Below are positions 25,657 through 34,841 of a DNA stretch of 64,000 nucleotides, one piece after another. The notes below the pieces were generated by a model. It did not search any database. It saw nothing but the letters and a program-made list of their open reading frames with translations, and was not told the DNA's origin. A program made the position numbers and the translations under genes. Every line of letters starts with the position of its first letter. Position 1 is the first letter of the stretch. Source of the stretch: Cylindrospermum sp. NIES-4074 (GTDB lineage Bacteria; Cyanobacteriota; Cyanobacteriia; Cyanobacteriales; Nostocaceae); assembly GCA_003994795.1 (NCBI GenBank), contig AP018269.1, positions 3,249,484-3,313,483 of the forward strand, in the 5' to 3' direction.

Positions 25657-25953
25657 ATGAACAACTCCTATCTGTCTAAAAATTCTCAACCTCCTCACAA
25701 TCACTATTCAGAAATAAAAGTGAGTATCGCTAAAGAACGTTTACGACAAGCTCATCAAAGTTTCAATTTAGCTTGGTTTACGACTTTATTATGTAGTATG
25801 GTTACTGTAGTAGGAGCACTACTCTTACTATTTGGTAATGTCACAGGAGGATCTGTCACAGCTGCGACGGGGGCAGTATCAAGTATATGTTGCCTTAAAT
25901 TTGCTAAGGATGCTAATGATAGATTAGATAAGATTACAAAGGAGTGGAAATAA
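25657..25953 (+). CDS. Cyanobacterial TRADD-N-associated 2-TM-type protein
   Basis: 98 residues. The pattern IAKERLRQAHQSFNLAWF, then two membrane helices (TTLLCSMVTVVGALLLLFG and GSVTAATGAVSSICCLKFA), then AKDANDRLDKI, matches the small two-transmembrane family that accompanies TRADD-N-like adaptor proteins in cyanobacterial conflict systems. The family name is from memory of that signature. It is last in the PadR operon. I see no separate nuclease or ATPase effector here. Confidence 0.72.
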   Translation: MNNSYLSKNSQPPHNHYSEIKVSIAKERLRQAHQSFNLAWFTTLLCSMVTVVGALLLLFGNVTGGSVTAATGAVSSICCLKFAKDANDRLDKITKEWK

Positions 25954-26134
25954 GAAATTTAAACAATAAAGTGCTATATAAACGCAGTTTTTCTACACGA
26001 ACTTCCAGAAAATCAAGTGTTTGAAACCCGCTTGCGCGTCCTTTGGGGTATCCCTCTGGCAAGCTGTTCGCATTCGTTAACCAAAACTTTCACCAATCAG
26101 ATAACATTGCTATACATATCATGAGCAACTTTCT

Positions 26135-26557
26135 ATGCGTCAGTTATTACCCGCCTTAATCACCATCCTCACCCTCAGCAGCTTAACTACACCTGCTGTA
26201 ACAAAGGCAAACACAACCCCTAATAACTCAGAAATACACTTAGCTCAACGGCTAAATTGTAACAATGCTCAAACTCAAAGAGAGATCAATCAATGCGCTG
26301 ACTTGTCCTATAGGAATGCTGATAAAAAATTAAACCAAGTTTATAGACAACTCTTGCCAAAATTGCCAAAATCTAGACAACAGAAATTAATTGCTGCACA
26401 GCAAGCATGGCTGAAGTTTCGGGATAGCAATTGTGAATTTGAGAGAAGCGCATTTGAGGGGGGAAGTATTGCTCCTAGCATTTACGCTGGTTGTCTGGAA
26501 GCAGCTACAAAACAGCGTACTCAACAATTACAGGAATATCTCAAAGACGACCTTTAA
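26135..26557 (+). CDS. Lysozyme inhibitor LprI family (DUF1311) secreted protein
   Basis: 140 residues. A signal peptide (LLPALITILTLSSLTTPAVTKA) precedes the domain with LNCNNAQTQREINQCADLSYRNADKKLNQVYRQL, AAQQAWLKFRDSNCEFE and IYAGCLEAATKQRTQQL. Its cysteines fit the LprI/DUF1311 pattern and are probably disulfide-bonded in the periplasm. Proteins of this group include a lysozyme inhibitor, but many have no known role. It stands alone upstream of hemC. Confidence 0.87.
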   Translation: MRQLLPALITILTLSSLTTPAVTKANTTPNNSEIHLAQRLNCNNAQTQREINQCADLSYRNADKKLNQVYRQLLPKLPKSRQQKLIAAQQAWLKFRDSNCEFERSAFEGGSIAPSIYAGCLEAATKQRTQQLQEYLKDDL

Positions 26558-26719
26558 GAAAAATGCCTTTCACTAGCTGAGTATGAAAAAGAATGTGAAT
26601 AAATGTAAAGAAAAACTCCCATAAACTTGCTCAAAACCAGGCAAATTGCCATCCAGTCAGTCACTCACTGCGGTAGTCTAGATGAAGTGAATTTATCGCC
26701 TGGTTTGACATATTATTTT

Positions 26720-27691
26720 ATGACTTCAGTTGTTTCCAGTCCACCGCGCACTATTCGTATTGGTTCACGTAAAAGCCAACTGGCACTAGTTCAAACATAC
26801 TGGGTGCAAGAGCAACTCCAGAAAAGCTTCCCTGATATCACTTTTGAAGTCCACACCATGTCTACCCAAGGCGACAAAATCCTGGATGTAGCATTAGCCA
26901 AAATTGGTGATAAGGGACTATTTACCAAAGAACTCGAACTGGGAATGCTGAATCAGGAGATTGATTTTGCCGTTCATTCCCTCAAGGATCTGCCAACTAA
27001 CTTGCCTGAAGGGTTAACACTGGCAGCAATTACCGAACGGGAAAACCCAGCAGATGCGGTAGTGTTGCATGAAAAATATAAAGGTCAGCAACTTGAAACT
27101 CTGCCAGCAGGTGCGGTCATTGGTACATCTTCCCTGCGACGACTGGCACAGTTACGCCACAAGTTCCCCCATTTTACATTTAAAGATGTGCGGGGTAACT
27201 TAATTACACGCATGGCGAAACTGGATGCAGGTGAGTATGATGCGCTGATTTTAGCGGTAGCTGGGTTAGAAAGATTAGAAATGAGCGATCGCATTCATCA
27301 AATCTTACCCAAAGAAATTTCCCTCCACGCCGTCGGCCAAGGTGCGCTGGGTATCGAGTGCCGCGCTGATGACACCGATTTAATCACCCTGTTGAAAGCG
27401 ATCGAACATCCCCAAACACGCGATCGCTGTCTCGCTGAAAGATCCTTCCTACGCGTACTTGAAGGCGGTTGTCAAGTACCCATAGGCGTAAATACAGAAA
27501 TTATTGGTGAGGAATTAACCCTAACGGGACTAGTCGCCAGTGTAGATGGTCAAAAGCTAATTAAAGATACCATCGTCGGTGTTGCCAAAGAAGCTGAAGA
27601 ATTAGGCGCTCAACTTGCCAATATCTTGCGCCAGCAGGGAGCTACGGAAATTCTAGAGCAAATATTCACCGAGGTTCAGCGGGGTTCTTGA
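26720..27691 (+). CDS. hemC: Hydroxymethylbilane synthase (porphobilinogen deaminase)
   Basis: 323 residues from the ATG at 26720; the frame is open to an earlier ATG at 26627, but [14 protein letters not shown], the conserved start of the family, begins 11 residues after the later one. It condenses four porphobilinogens in tetrapyrrole synthesis for haem, chlorophyll and bilins. HSLKDLP, GTSSLRR, DVRGNL and the dipyrromethane-cofactor cysteine in [10 protein letters not shown] are all present. Monocistronic by spacing. Confidence 0.96.
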   Translation: MTSVVSSPPRTIRIGSRKSQLALVQTYWVQEQLQKSFPDITFEVHTMSTQGDKILDVALAKIGDKGLFTKELELGMLNQEIDFAVHSLKDLPTNLPEGLTLAAITERENPADAVVLHEKYKGQQLETLPAGAVIGTSSLRRLAQLRHKFPHFTFKDVRGNLITRMAKLDAGEYDALILAVAGLERLEMSDRIHQILPKEISLHAVGQGALGIECRADDTDLITLLKAIEHPQTRDRCLAERSFLRVLEGGCQVPIGVNTEIIGEELTLTGLVASVDGQKLIKDTIVGVAKEAEELGAQLANILRQQGATEILEQIFTEVQRGS

Positions 27692-27830
27692 GCCATACCG
27701 TAACCAGATGTGATTAGATCAGAATTGATTGCCGTTGCACAAAAGCTGTGCCAGACGCAACTAATCGCGTTTGTTGGGATCATGAGGTGACATTGAAAAT
27801 ATCGGCAGAACTGGGGAAACAAAAACTACC

Positions 27831-29258
27831 ATGCGGATTCTATTTGTAGCAGCAGAGGCAGCTCCCGTTGCAAAAGTTGGCGGAATGGGTGATGTTGTGG
27901 GGGCACTACCCAAAGTCTTGAGAAAAATGGGGCATGATGTGCGGATATTCCTGCCTTACTATGGCTTCTTGCCAGACAAAATGGAGATTCCCAAAGAACC
28001 AATTTGGCGGGGATATGCCATGTTTCAGGACTTTGCAGTTTATGAAAGTGTTCTGCCTGGTACTGATGTTCCCTTGTATTTATTTGGGCATCCTGCTTTT
28101 ATGCCCCGCCGCATTTATTCTGGAGAAGATGAAGACTGGCGGTTCACTTTATTTGCCAATGGTGCAGCTGAGTTTTGCTGGAATTATTGGAAACCGGAAA
28201 TTGTCCATTGTCATGATTGGCATACAGGAATGATTCCCGTGTGGATGCACCAAGATCCAGACATTACCAGCGTGTTTACCATTCATAACTTGGCTTATCA
28301 AGGGCCGTGGCGTTGGTATTTGGAAAAAATTACTTGGTGTCCCTGGTATATGCAAGGACACAACACTATGGCCGCAGCGGTGCAATTTGCTGACAGGGTG
28401 AATACAGTTTCCCCCACTTATGCCGAGCAAATCAAGACAGCGACCTATGGCGAAACCCTGGAAGGTTTGCTGTCTTTTATTAGTGGAAAGTTATCAGGAA
28501 TTGTCAATGGTATAGATACTGAAGTTTACAACCCAGTTAATGATAAATACATTAACCAAACCTTCGGTACTGATAGCCTAGATCAACGCAAGGCTAACAA
28601 AATTGCGCTGCAAGAAGAAGTGGGGTTAGAAGTTAACCGCAATGCTTTTTTAATTGGGATTGTCACCCGATTAGTAGAACAAAAGGGCATTGATTTGATT
28701 TTACAAATCTTGGATCGCTTCTTGGCTTATACAGATGCACAGATTGTTTTGCTGGGAACTGGCGATCGCTATTACGAAAGCCAAATGTGGCAAATGGCAT
28801 CTCGCTATCCCGGACGCATGGCCACTTACCTACTTTATAACGATGCCCTATCTCGCCGCATCTACGCTGGAACTGATGCCTTTTTGATGCCTAGCCGTTT
28901 TGAACCATGCGGTATTAGCCAAATGATGGCTTTACGTTATGGTTCTGTACCGATTGTGCGTCGCACGGGTGGATTAGTTGACACAGTAACGCACTACGAC
29001 CCAGCAAACGAAATCGGTACTGGTTATTGCTTTGACCGCTATGAACCTCTAGACTTATTTACCTGCATGATTCGCGCTTGGGAAGGTTTCCGTTTTAAAC
29101 CCCAATGGCAAGAGTTACAAAAACGCGGTATGAGTCAGGACTTTAGTTGGATTCAATCTGCCAAGCAGTATGTGAAACTTTACAGGTCACTTTACGGCTT
29201 GCCAGAAGAAGAAGAGGTGGAATCTGTGGAACAGCCAGAGTTAGTTTTGAAACAATAA
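27831..29258 (+). CDS. glgA: Glycogen synthase (ADP-glucose type)
   Basis: 475 residues, GT5 family. The ADP-glucose loop [14 protein letters not shown] (residues 15-28) is present, with [20 protein letters not shown], and the donor-site segments [13 protein letters not shown] and [18 protein letters not shown]. It elongates alpha-1,4-glucan from ADP-glucose. The C-terminus has an acidic extension ([13 protein letters not shown]). A perfect 14-bp hairpin directly follows. Upstream is hemC with a 139-bp spacer, so it probably has its own promoter. Confidence 0.95.
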   Translation: MRILFVAAEAAPVAKVGGMGDVVGALPKVLRKMGHDVRIFLPYYGFLPDKMEIPKEPIWRGYAMFQDFAVYESVLPGTDVPLYLFGHPAFMPRRIYSGEDEDWRFTLFANGAAEFCWNYWKPEIVHCHDWHTGMIPVWMHQDPDITSVFTIHNLAYQGPWRWYLEKITWCPWYMQGHNTMAAAVQFADRVNTVSPTYAEQIKTATYGETLEGLLSFISGKLSGIVNGIDTEVYNPVNDKYINQTFGTDSLDQRKANKIALQEEVGLEVNRNAFLIGIVTRLVEQKGIDLILQILDRFLAYTDAQIVLLGTGDRYYESQMWQMASRYPGRMATYLLYNDALSRRIYAGTDAFLMPSRFEPCGISQMMALRYGSVPIVRRTGGLVDTVTHYDPANEIGTGYCFDRYEPLDLFTCMIRAWEGFRFKPQWQELQKRGMSQDFSWIQSAKQYVKLYRSLYGLPEEEEVESVEQPELVLKQ

Positions 29259-29269
29259 TCTGCTAAAAG

Positions 29270-29307
29270 AATAGCTAATGGCTAATTTTCTCAGCCATTA
29301 GCTATTT
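29270..29307. terminator. Bidirectional terminator after glgA
   Basis: Inverted repeat AATAGCTAATGGCT and AGCCATTAGCTATT with a short AATTTTCTC loop, a perfect 14-bp stem ending in TTT. It lies between glgA and the convergent gene ending at 29317. Confidence 0.75.
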
Positions 29308-29316
29308 ACATAGACT

Positions 29317-30042
29317 TTAAGATGCGCTGTTGATTGCAGGATTCAAGAGTAAATCTCTTTGCTTTTGTAGATAAACAAAGGCTTCATCAGCTGCTTCTGT
29401 AAAGATATTAAAAATATCTTGAACTAACTCAAAGGCTTCTTGGCGCTCTGTTTCTGTTAATTGGATTTCAGAAATTAGTTTTTCCCTGTCCAGAAATCCT
29501 ATAGTGTGGCCGGTTTCTCTTTCTAGATGGTGTTGACCTAGATATTGATATTCTTTACCTAACACAGGTTTCAACTCTTGAGTAAGTTTCGTTGATACGC
29601 AGAGAAAAGCATGGCCGGCAGCTTCTATTGATTCGATCACAATTAGCTTTTGTATGGGTTTTGCTCTAAAAGTATACCCAGAGAATTTATAAGACATCTG
29701 GCGTATTTTGATGGTATCTTTACTCCAGATAAACTTAACAAATTCGGTGAAACTAAGGGAATTATCGAAATTAAGTTTCTTGAGATCCTCTAAAAACCAA
29801 ATCCAGTGATTGCTATCCTCATAAGTATGATAATTAATGAGTTTTTGAATCTCATCTTCAGCAGATTCTTGTCTGAAAATGTATTTATTTAAATCGGCAA
29901 AGCTCATCACCCAATGCGTTATGCAGGGCAAGAATAGTATTTTTTCTCTAGGATCATTATTTGGATCTTGGAAAAACTCAAACAGGGATGAGTTGGCAAA
30001 CTCTTGTTTTTTAATCTCTATAAAATCTAAGATTTCTTGCAT
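29317..30042 (-). CDS. Haem-oxygenase-fold-like (possible diiron) protein
   Basis: 241 residues. I chose the ATG at 30042 because GAGGAG stands four bases upstream; an ATG at 30063 would add seven residues. The protein is all-helical with spaced E and H residues: HTYEDSNHWIWFLEDL, IESIEAAGHAFLC and GQHHLERETGHTIGF, the pattern of haem-oxygenase-like/TenA-like metal oxidases. That suggests iron-dependent oxidation in a specialised pathway, but it is inference. It lies on the same strand as the DMATS-type prenyltransferase, 406 bp downstream, with a MITE between them. Confidence 0.6.
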   Translation of the reverse strand: MQEILDFIEIKKQEFANSSLFEFFQDPNNDPREKILFLPCITHWVMSFADLNKYIFRQESAEDEIQKLINYHTYEDSNHWIWFLEDLKKLNFDNSLSFTEFVKFIWSKDTIKIRQMSYKFSGYTFRAKPIQKLIVIESIEAAGHAFLCVSTKLTQELKPVLGKEYQYLGQHHLERETGHTIGFLDREKLISEIQLTETERQEAFELVQDIFNIFTEAADEAFVYLQKQRDLLLNPAINSAS

Positions 30043-30080
30043 TTTCTCCTCAATTTTGATCACTATCTAATTAGGTTTTT

Positions 30081-30348
30081 CGTAAGCATTCAGCTATCAG
30101 CGTTCAGCAGTCAGCGTTCGACGCTCGCTCACGCCGTAAGCGCAAAGCGCAGGCTTGTCTGCGACACGCTCCGCGAACCGCCAACGCGTAGCGTTCCGCA
30201 GGAAAGTCTAAAACAGAGTTTTAGACTGAGTTTAAGGGTTTTTCTCAAGGGATAATTACACCAAAAACAATTAGTAATCCCTCTGTCATAATGCTCATAA
30301 ATTCTTGAAGATTGCTGATAGCTGACCGCTGACGGCTGAATGCTTACG
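30081..30348. repeat. 268-bp MITE, copy 1
   Basis: Terminal inverted repeats CGTAAGCATTCAGC and GCTGAATGCTTACG with inner TCAGC-rich blocks. The middle has CGCTCACGCCGTAAGCGCAAAGCGCAGGC and GTAGCGTTCCGCAGGAAAGTCTAAAAC blocks. A second copy lies inverted at 51179-51424. No open frame or transposase; the element fills the spacer between the two genes of the presumed DMATS locus. Confidence 0.88.
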
Positions 30349-30448
30349 ATATATGACTCCGTTGTAGCTCTGAAAAATTATTTTCGACTACTTCATACAT
30401 CAGCATTTACTGCAACCAAACTTCATGGTTACGAGTAGGTTAATCTCT

Positions 30449-31531
30449 TTATGTTTGTGACGAGATTAACTTATAAGTTTCTGGTGCAATATAACTTGTT
30501 ATGCTTTTTTTGTTCTGCTGCCGCTTTAAAGACAAATAAGTTTGAATACCAGTACCAGCAGCAAGAGGACGATCTGCCACACAAGATATTACTTGTTTAT
30601 TAATAGCAGCTTCTTGTGGACTCAAAATGTGATTGCTTTTTTGTATCGCTATTTCATCGTTACTCACATAAAACTGAATTGGTACATGTAATGTAGTACT
30701 AAAAGGGTGTGTTTCATCATCGTTAGTAAATGCAAAACTAGAAACCACAGGACGATTTGTAAATGAAGATTGCTGGCCATTAGTGGCTCTGCAAAATTCA
30801 ATAACTTCTCCATGTTCATGATATGGATTACCTGCTAATACATCTGCTAAATTCTTGATTGTGGCATTTTTATGCACAACATAGACTTTAAAACGAGCAT
30901 CTTTGCTGTAGGAAAGATCAAGGGAAAAGTATTTTAATTCGTCTTGTTCTCCACGCTGAAGAGCAAATTGAGAAATACAATGCCATGCTTTAGTAAACCC
31001 AAGATAATGGAGAGCTTTTTCAACTAGAGCAGGTGCTTGCTTGATTCCACGACATTGTGGATTAAGGTAAAGTTTAAATTTAGGTTGACGGCCTTGCTCT
31101 AAATCAACTGCATGCCACATTGCAAACAAAGCTTGAGGATCATCAGGTGCGAAGATATCTTTTATCTGCTTGAATCTAGCAATAGATGCACCAAAACGCT
31201 TCTCCAGTTCTTCATTTAATTTGCATCCCAATGCCCAGCTAGATTCTAGTGTATTTAACTCACTTAAATTATCAGTCAGAAACCGGAGGACAGGCTTTTC
31301 ACCGTTCAAAGATAGGGAAAACTCAAAGGGTGTAGAGTCTTCAGTAATATCCGAGAACCAACGAGGCTTTGTGCCAATAGTCAAATCACTCCAAGAACCA
31401 GCCATCAAATTAAAAATATTCAGCGTAGCATTAATTTCTTGTTCCTTAAAGTTAAGAATGCCACAGATTGATTTCAGCTTTTCAGAAGCAAATAAGCCAA
31501 ATGTCTTTTCAGCAATCCAGTTATAATTCAT
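30449..31531 (-). CDS. DMATS-type aromatic (indole) prenyltransferase
   Basis: 360 residues, the size of bacterial DMATS-family enzymes. The ABBA barrel strands are recognisable: PFEFSLSLNGEKPVLRFLTD, PKFKLYLNPQCRG, YFSLDLSYSKDARFKVYVVH and FAFTNDDETHPFSTTLHVP, with alternate Lys/Arg/Tyr residues that bind the diphosphate in the family. These enzymes transfer a dimethylallyl or longer prenyl group to an indole or other aromatic substrate without Mg2+ dependence. AGGAAGTT precedes the ATG. No NRPS, tryptophanase or cyclase gene is in reach, so the substrate is unknown. Soluble, cytoplasmic. Confidence 0.75.
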   Translation of the reverse strand: MNYNWIAEKTFGLFASEKLKSICGILNFKEQEINATLNIFNLMAGSWSDLTIGTKPRWFSDITEDSTPFEFSLSLNGEKPVLRFLTDNLSELNTLESSWALGCKLNEELEKRFGASIARFKQIKDIFAPDDPQALFAMWHAVDLEQGRQPKFKLYLNPQCRGIKQAPALVEKALHYLGFTKAWHCISQFALQRGEQDELKYFSLDLSYSKDARFKVYVVHKNATIKNLADVLAGNPYHEHGEVIEFCRATNGQQSSFTNRPVVSSFAFTNDDETHPFSTTLHVPIQFYVSNDEIAIQKSNHILSPQEAAINKQVISCVADRPLAAGTGIQTYLSLKRQQNKKSITSYIAPETYKLISSQT

Positions 31532-32426
31532 AACTTCCTATCGTATTAACAGAACTTAGTTAATGAACTAGTCGTTAAATAGGCAAAAAACACAGATTAA
31601 AATCATCACGCAACAACTTGATTTGTTAATTAAATCAATGAGCGTGAATGCGTGATGAACTACTGCGCTGTATGAACACTGTATAAACGCTGCGTGAACA
31701 CGAATTAAATGTAGTATTAATTTTTTAGTCAGACATCAGTAATTTTACTAAAACAGTATATTTTATTTTACTTAATTTAAGTATGTAGTTTTAACTCTTT
31801 GTTAAATATAAATACTGCAAGCGCGTAAAGTTACGGCTTTGTAATATGGAGTAATCCTCAGTATTTACTTAAATAAAATATCAAAAGTACGAGTGAGGAA
31901 AATCGGCAAAATATAGAATTTTGAGGCAATTTTGCCGACTTATCAGAGATTTTCGATAGCTCACATCTTGCACAATAAAAATAGATGTAATTTAATTACA
32001 CCGTATTAGCTGAAAACCCTTGATTGAGCCATAATAGCCAATAAACATAAGGTAGCCTTATCACGCATCTTTTTAGGCTGCCTGGGTTTATACGGTGAGA
32101 GGCAAGATACAAGGCTTCCACGGGCGTTTTTGCACGCCAGTAACAAATGAAAGCAGCAAATTTTTCTTCACGTTCTGAAAGTCTTGCTTTATAAAAATTA
32201 TAAAATATACTTCTTAAGATATAGATAATATTAAACCATTGACAGATTCATTTTACCTAACTTCTTGCTCTTATGACTAGCTACGACTCATTTTTAATGC
32301 CCATTTGTCGCCAATATTTTTTTAATTGGTTTCTACAGCCTGGATATATAAATACCCCTGGTTCAACGAAGTAACCAAGGGTAATTCTTAAGTATATTTC
32401 TGGAAATCACACTGCCATGATATTTC
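31532..32426. other. Long AT-rich intergenic region with one gene remnant
   Basis: About 895 bp. The first 450 bp are AT-rich with no feature beyond a probable promoter for the prenyltransferase. A protein-like frame without start codon lies at 31996-32247 on the minus strand (described separately). Confidence 0.5.
31996..32247 (-). pseudogene. Open frame without start codon, probable gene remnant
   Basis: 83 codons open between stops. The translation has protein-like composition (YKARLSEREEKFAAFICYWR, AKTPVEALYLASHRINPGSL, IRLPYVYWLLWLNQG), rich in Arg/Lys and aromatic residues, but no ATG, GTG or TTG gives a usable start near its 5' end; an ATG in another frame at its 5' edge stops after six codons. 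It is either a decayed gene, the 3' part of a frameshifted one, or chance. No function recognised. Confidence 0.35.
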
Positions 32427-33542
32427 TTAGTTCAGCTCTAAGTAGTTTTGAACAATTTGCAAGATGCGTTTTGCTGCATGACCATCTCCAAAGGGATTAA
32501 TGGCATTTGCCATTGCTGTATAAGCCTCTGGGTTACTGAGTAATTCACTAGCAGATGCAAAAATATTCTCAGTTGTAGTTCCTACTAGTTTGGCAGTACC
32601 TGCGGTGACAGCTTCTGGTCTTTCTGTGGTGTCTCTCAGAACTAATACAGGTTTGCCGAGACTAGGTGCTTCTTCTTGCAAACCACCGGAGTCGGTTAAC
32701 AAAAGATGCGATCGCGCGATCGCCCCCACTAATTCTGCATAATCTAAGGGTTCTGTTAAGAAAATTCGCGGATGATTGCCTAAAAGCACTTGCAATGGTT
32801 CTCTAACTGTGGGATTGCGGTGTAATGGCAATAGCAAGGCTGTATCTGGAAACTTGTTTAAAATCTGCAAGAATGCTTGCGCGATCGCTTGTAGTGGTTC
32901 TCCCCAATTCTCCCGGCGATGCACCGTTGCAAGCATTGTCCGATATTTATCCCAGTTTAACCCTGGTATATCACAGGCTGGTTGGGTTGCAGCTACATTC
33001 AACAACGCATCGATTACTGTGTTACCCGTGAGGTGAATTTCTCCCAACACCCCAGAACGTTGCAAGTTTTCTGCCGCCCAAGGAGTTGGGGCAAAATGTA
33101 ACTGGGTAAGTTGAGAAATTAACCGCCGATTAGCTTCTTCTGGGTAAGGGTTGAATAAATCATCGGTTCTTAAACCCGCTTCTACATGACCTACAGGAAT
33201 TTTTTGGTAAAAAGCTGCCAAAGTTGCAGCAAAAGCGGTGGTAGTATCTCCCTGCACTAGAACTAAATCTGGTTTATGTTCTTGGAATAACGCTTCCAAC
33301 CCTCGCAAGCTACGGCAAGTAATATCATTCAGCGATTGCTGCGGTTGCATAATCTCCAGGTTGCGATCTGCCTTGAGATGGAATAGTTGCATCACTTGTT
33401 CAACCATCTCGCGATGCTGTCCAGTCAAAATTACTTGCAACTCCAAGTCTGGAGAATTTTGGAAAACTTGAATCACCGGCGCTAATTTAATTGCTTCCGG
33501 ACGAGTACCCAAGATAATGCAAACTCGTTGTTGATGAGTCAT
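32427..33542 (-). CDS. wecB: UDP-N-acetylglucosamine 2-epimerase (non-hydrolysing)
   Basis: 371 residues. It interconverts UDP-GlcNAc and UDP-ManNAc for cell-surface polysaccharide. Family blocks: ILGTRPEAIKLAPV at the N-terminus, VQGDTTTAFAATLAAFY, HVEAGLRTDD, FAPTPWAAENL, TVHRRENWG, DSGGLQEEAPSLGKPVLVLRDTTERPEA. The start ATG is the last of four ATGs spaced seven bp apart in a heptamer array, with no Shine-Dalgarno. No other polysaccharide genes adjoin it. Confidence 0.95.
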   Translation of the reverse strand: MTHQQRVCIILGTRPEAIKLAPVIQVFQNSPDLELQVILTGQHREMVEQVMQLFHLKADRNLEIMQPQQSLNDITCRSLRGLEALFQEHKPDLVLVQGDTTTAFAATLAAFYQKIPVGHVEAGLRTDDLFNPYPEEANRRLISQLTQLHFAPTPWAAENLQRSGVLGEIHLTGNTVIDALLNVAATQPACDIPGLNWDKYRTMLATVHRRENWGEPLQAIAQAFLQILNKFPDTALLLPLHRNPTVREPLQVLLGNHPRIFLTEPLDYAELVGAIARSHLLLTDSGGLQEEAPSLGKPVLVLRDTTERPEAVTAGTAKLVGTTTENIFASASELLSNPEAYTAMANAINPFGDGHAAKRILQIVQNYLELN

Positions 33543-33570
33543 TAGTCATTAGTCATTTGTCATTGGTCAC
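33536..33570. repeat. Heptamer repeat array overlapping the wecB start
   Basis: On the minus strand, ATGACAA, ATGACTA, ATGACTA, ATGACTC follow one another, with ATGs at 33563, 33556, 33549 and 33542. The last is the wecB start. Since seven is not a multiple of three, each ATG opens a different frame. Confidence 0.8.
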
Positions 33571-33672
33571 TATAATAAACCCCATTTGACAACTGACAAC
33601 TGACAGAAGTGGAGGCAATAGTATTTATCTATGACCTCTTACCTCTTGTCTTCTTTAATAACTGACCAAAAC

Positions 33673-33694
33673 GAAAAAACCCGGCTAGACCGGG
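33673..33694 (-). terminator. Rho-independent terminator
   Basis: On the minus strand CCCGG-TCTAG-CCGGG is followed by a run of six T. It lies 35 bp after the stop of the 124-residue membrane protein gene. Confidence 0.85.
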
Positions 33695-33728
33695 CAGATG
33701 CAATGTTTGTCGAATTCGGTGATGATAA

Positions 33729-34103
33729 CTAAAACTTTGTCTCACAAGTTAAAGGGCAAGCAGCATAAACAGTAGTCTGTGCCTGCTCTGTCTCTCCATG
33801 CAGCCAGCTTAACCATCTGACTTCATGAGGGTGAATTCCCTTAAGAGTTAGCACGCCAGCAGCAATCAACACCGCCATGACATTAAACATAATCAAACCA
33901 CCTGCCACAACCAAAACTGCACTAACAGGCATTACAGATTGCAGCACAATCGACAACAAGCATCCGACCGTCGCCATCAATACGACTAATGGAAAACCGA
34001 CAACCAACAAGCATACTGCCAATGTAAAAGTCCAGATCAAAAAGCTTTTTACCTTCAACAAGGAGTAGGTCTTTCCGAGATTAGAGCTTTGAGCCGAAAC
34101 CAT
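33729..34103 (-). CDS. Small hypothetical membrane protein
   Basis: 124 residues from the ATG at 34103, chosen because GGAGG stands about seven bases upstream (an ATG at 34124 would add seven). Two or three hydrophobic segments: SFLIWTFTLAVCLLVVGFPLVV, MATVGCLLSIVLQSV and VSAVLVVAGGLIMFNVMAVLIAAGVLTL. The C-terminus is hydrophilic with two cysteines (YAACPLTCETKF). Family not recognised. Monocistronic, with its own terminator. Confidence 0.7.
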   Translation of the reverse strand: MVSAQSSNLGKTYSLLKVKSFLIWTFTLAVCLLVVGFPLVVLMATVGCLLSIVLQSVMPVSAVLVVAGGLIMFNVMAVLIAAGVLTLKGIHPHEVRWLSWLHGETEQAQTTVYAACPLTCETKF

Positions 34104-34656
34104 GACTTTTCCTCCCAAATACACAGCAAGGTTTAATTTAAATCATTTCTCGCTTGCGGCGAGCCAACCTGAAAAAAGTGCTTCAGTGAAATTCAGTATA
34201 TAGAAACCTCTAGGTAAAATGAGCATTTATTTACTAAACTTTACACTTAATTTTTTGTAATTATGAATATAAAGCTCAATTTACATCCAAGAAGCAAGCC
34301 TATTGTTGGCATCTGTCTTAGGGAGTAGAAGCTTTCGTTCGTTAGGTGCAAAGTTTGATCCCTGAGACTTACTCAGGATAGCGCTTAACATTTCTTATAA
34401 AAACTGGCAGTAACTCTCATAATTCTCAGAGCGGTCTGCAAACATGATTTGTCGATAAATCTACTGTTAATGGCTAGCTATTTAGATTCCTACTGAGGAA
34501 AAATTTCTCATCTAACACCGGAGAATATTCGTAATATAAATATATTGTGTTACTAAATACTTAATAATCCCAGGAAATTCACTGGGGGAGTTTGGGGGCT
34601 ACTGTGTGTTAAACAAGTTGATATGTGTGAAATAATTTCTATATAACTGGTAAATA
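34104..34656. other. Intergenic region, no feature seen
   Basis: 550 bp upstream of the 124-residue protein gene (divergent) and pilT. AT-rich; a TTAACAA- and TAT-rich promoter environment but no specific box, repeat or RNA I can support. Confidence 0.4.
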
Positions 34657-34809
34657 GTGGCATTTAAAGAAGAAAAGATACAAGTGGAGGTAGATGAACT
34701 GAAACAGCCGATTGTGCCAAAATGGCGATTGCCTACGGTAGGCTACCTCAACGCACCGAAACCATCGCCAACCGCTATTCTGCCCAAGTCACCAATAAAT
34801 TTTTGCTGA
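34657..34809 (+). CDS. Possible 50-residue peptide upstream of pilT
   Basis: A GTG-started frame encoding AFKEEKIQVEVDELKQPIVP followed by KWRLPTVGYLNAPKPSP and ending INFC, with ordinary codon use and a stop 33 bp before the pilT start. No clear ribosome binding site. It could be a small gene of the pilT operon or a chance frame. Confidence 0.35.
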   Translation: MAFKEEKIQVEVDELKQPIVPKWRLPTVGYLNAPKPSPTAILPKSPINFC

Positions 34810-34841
34810 TTTAACTTTCTGCCTGCCAAACATAAAGATAT

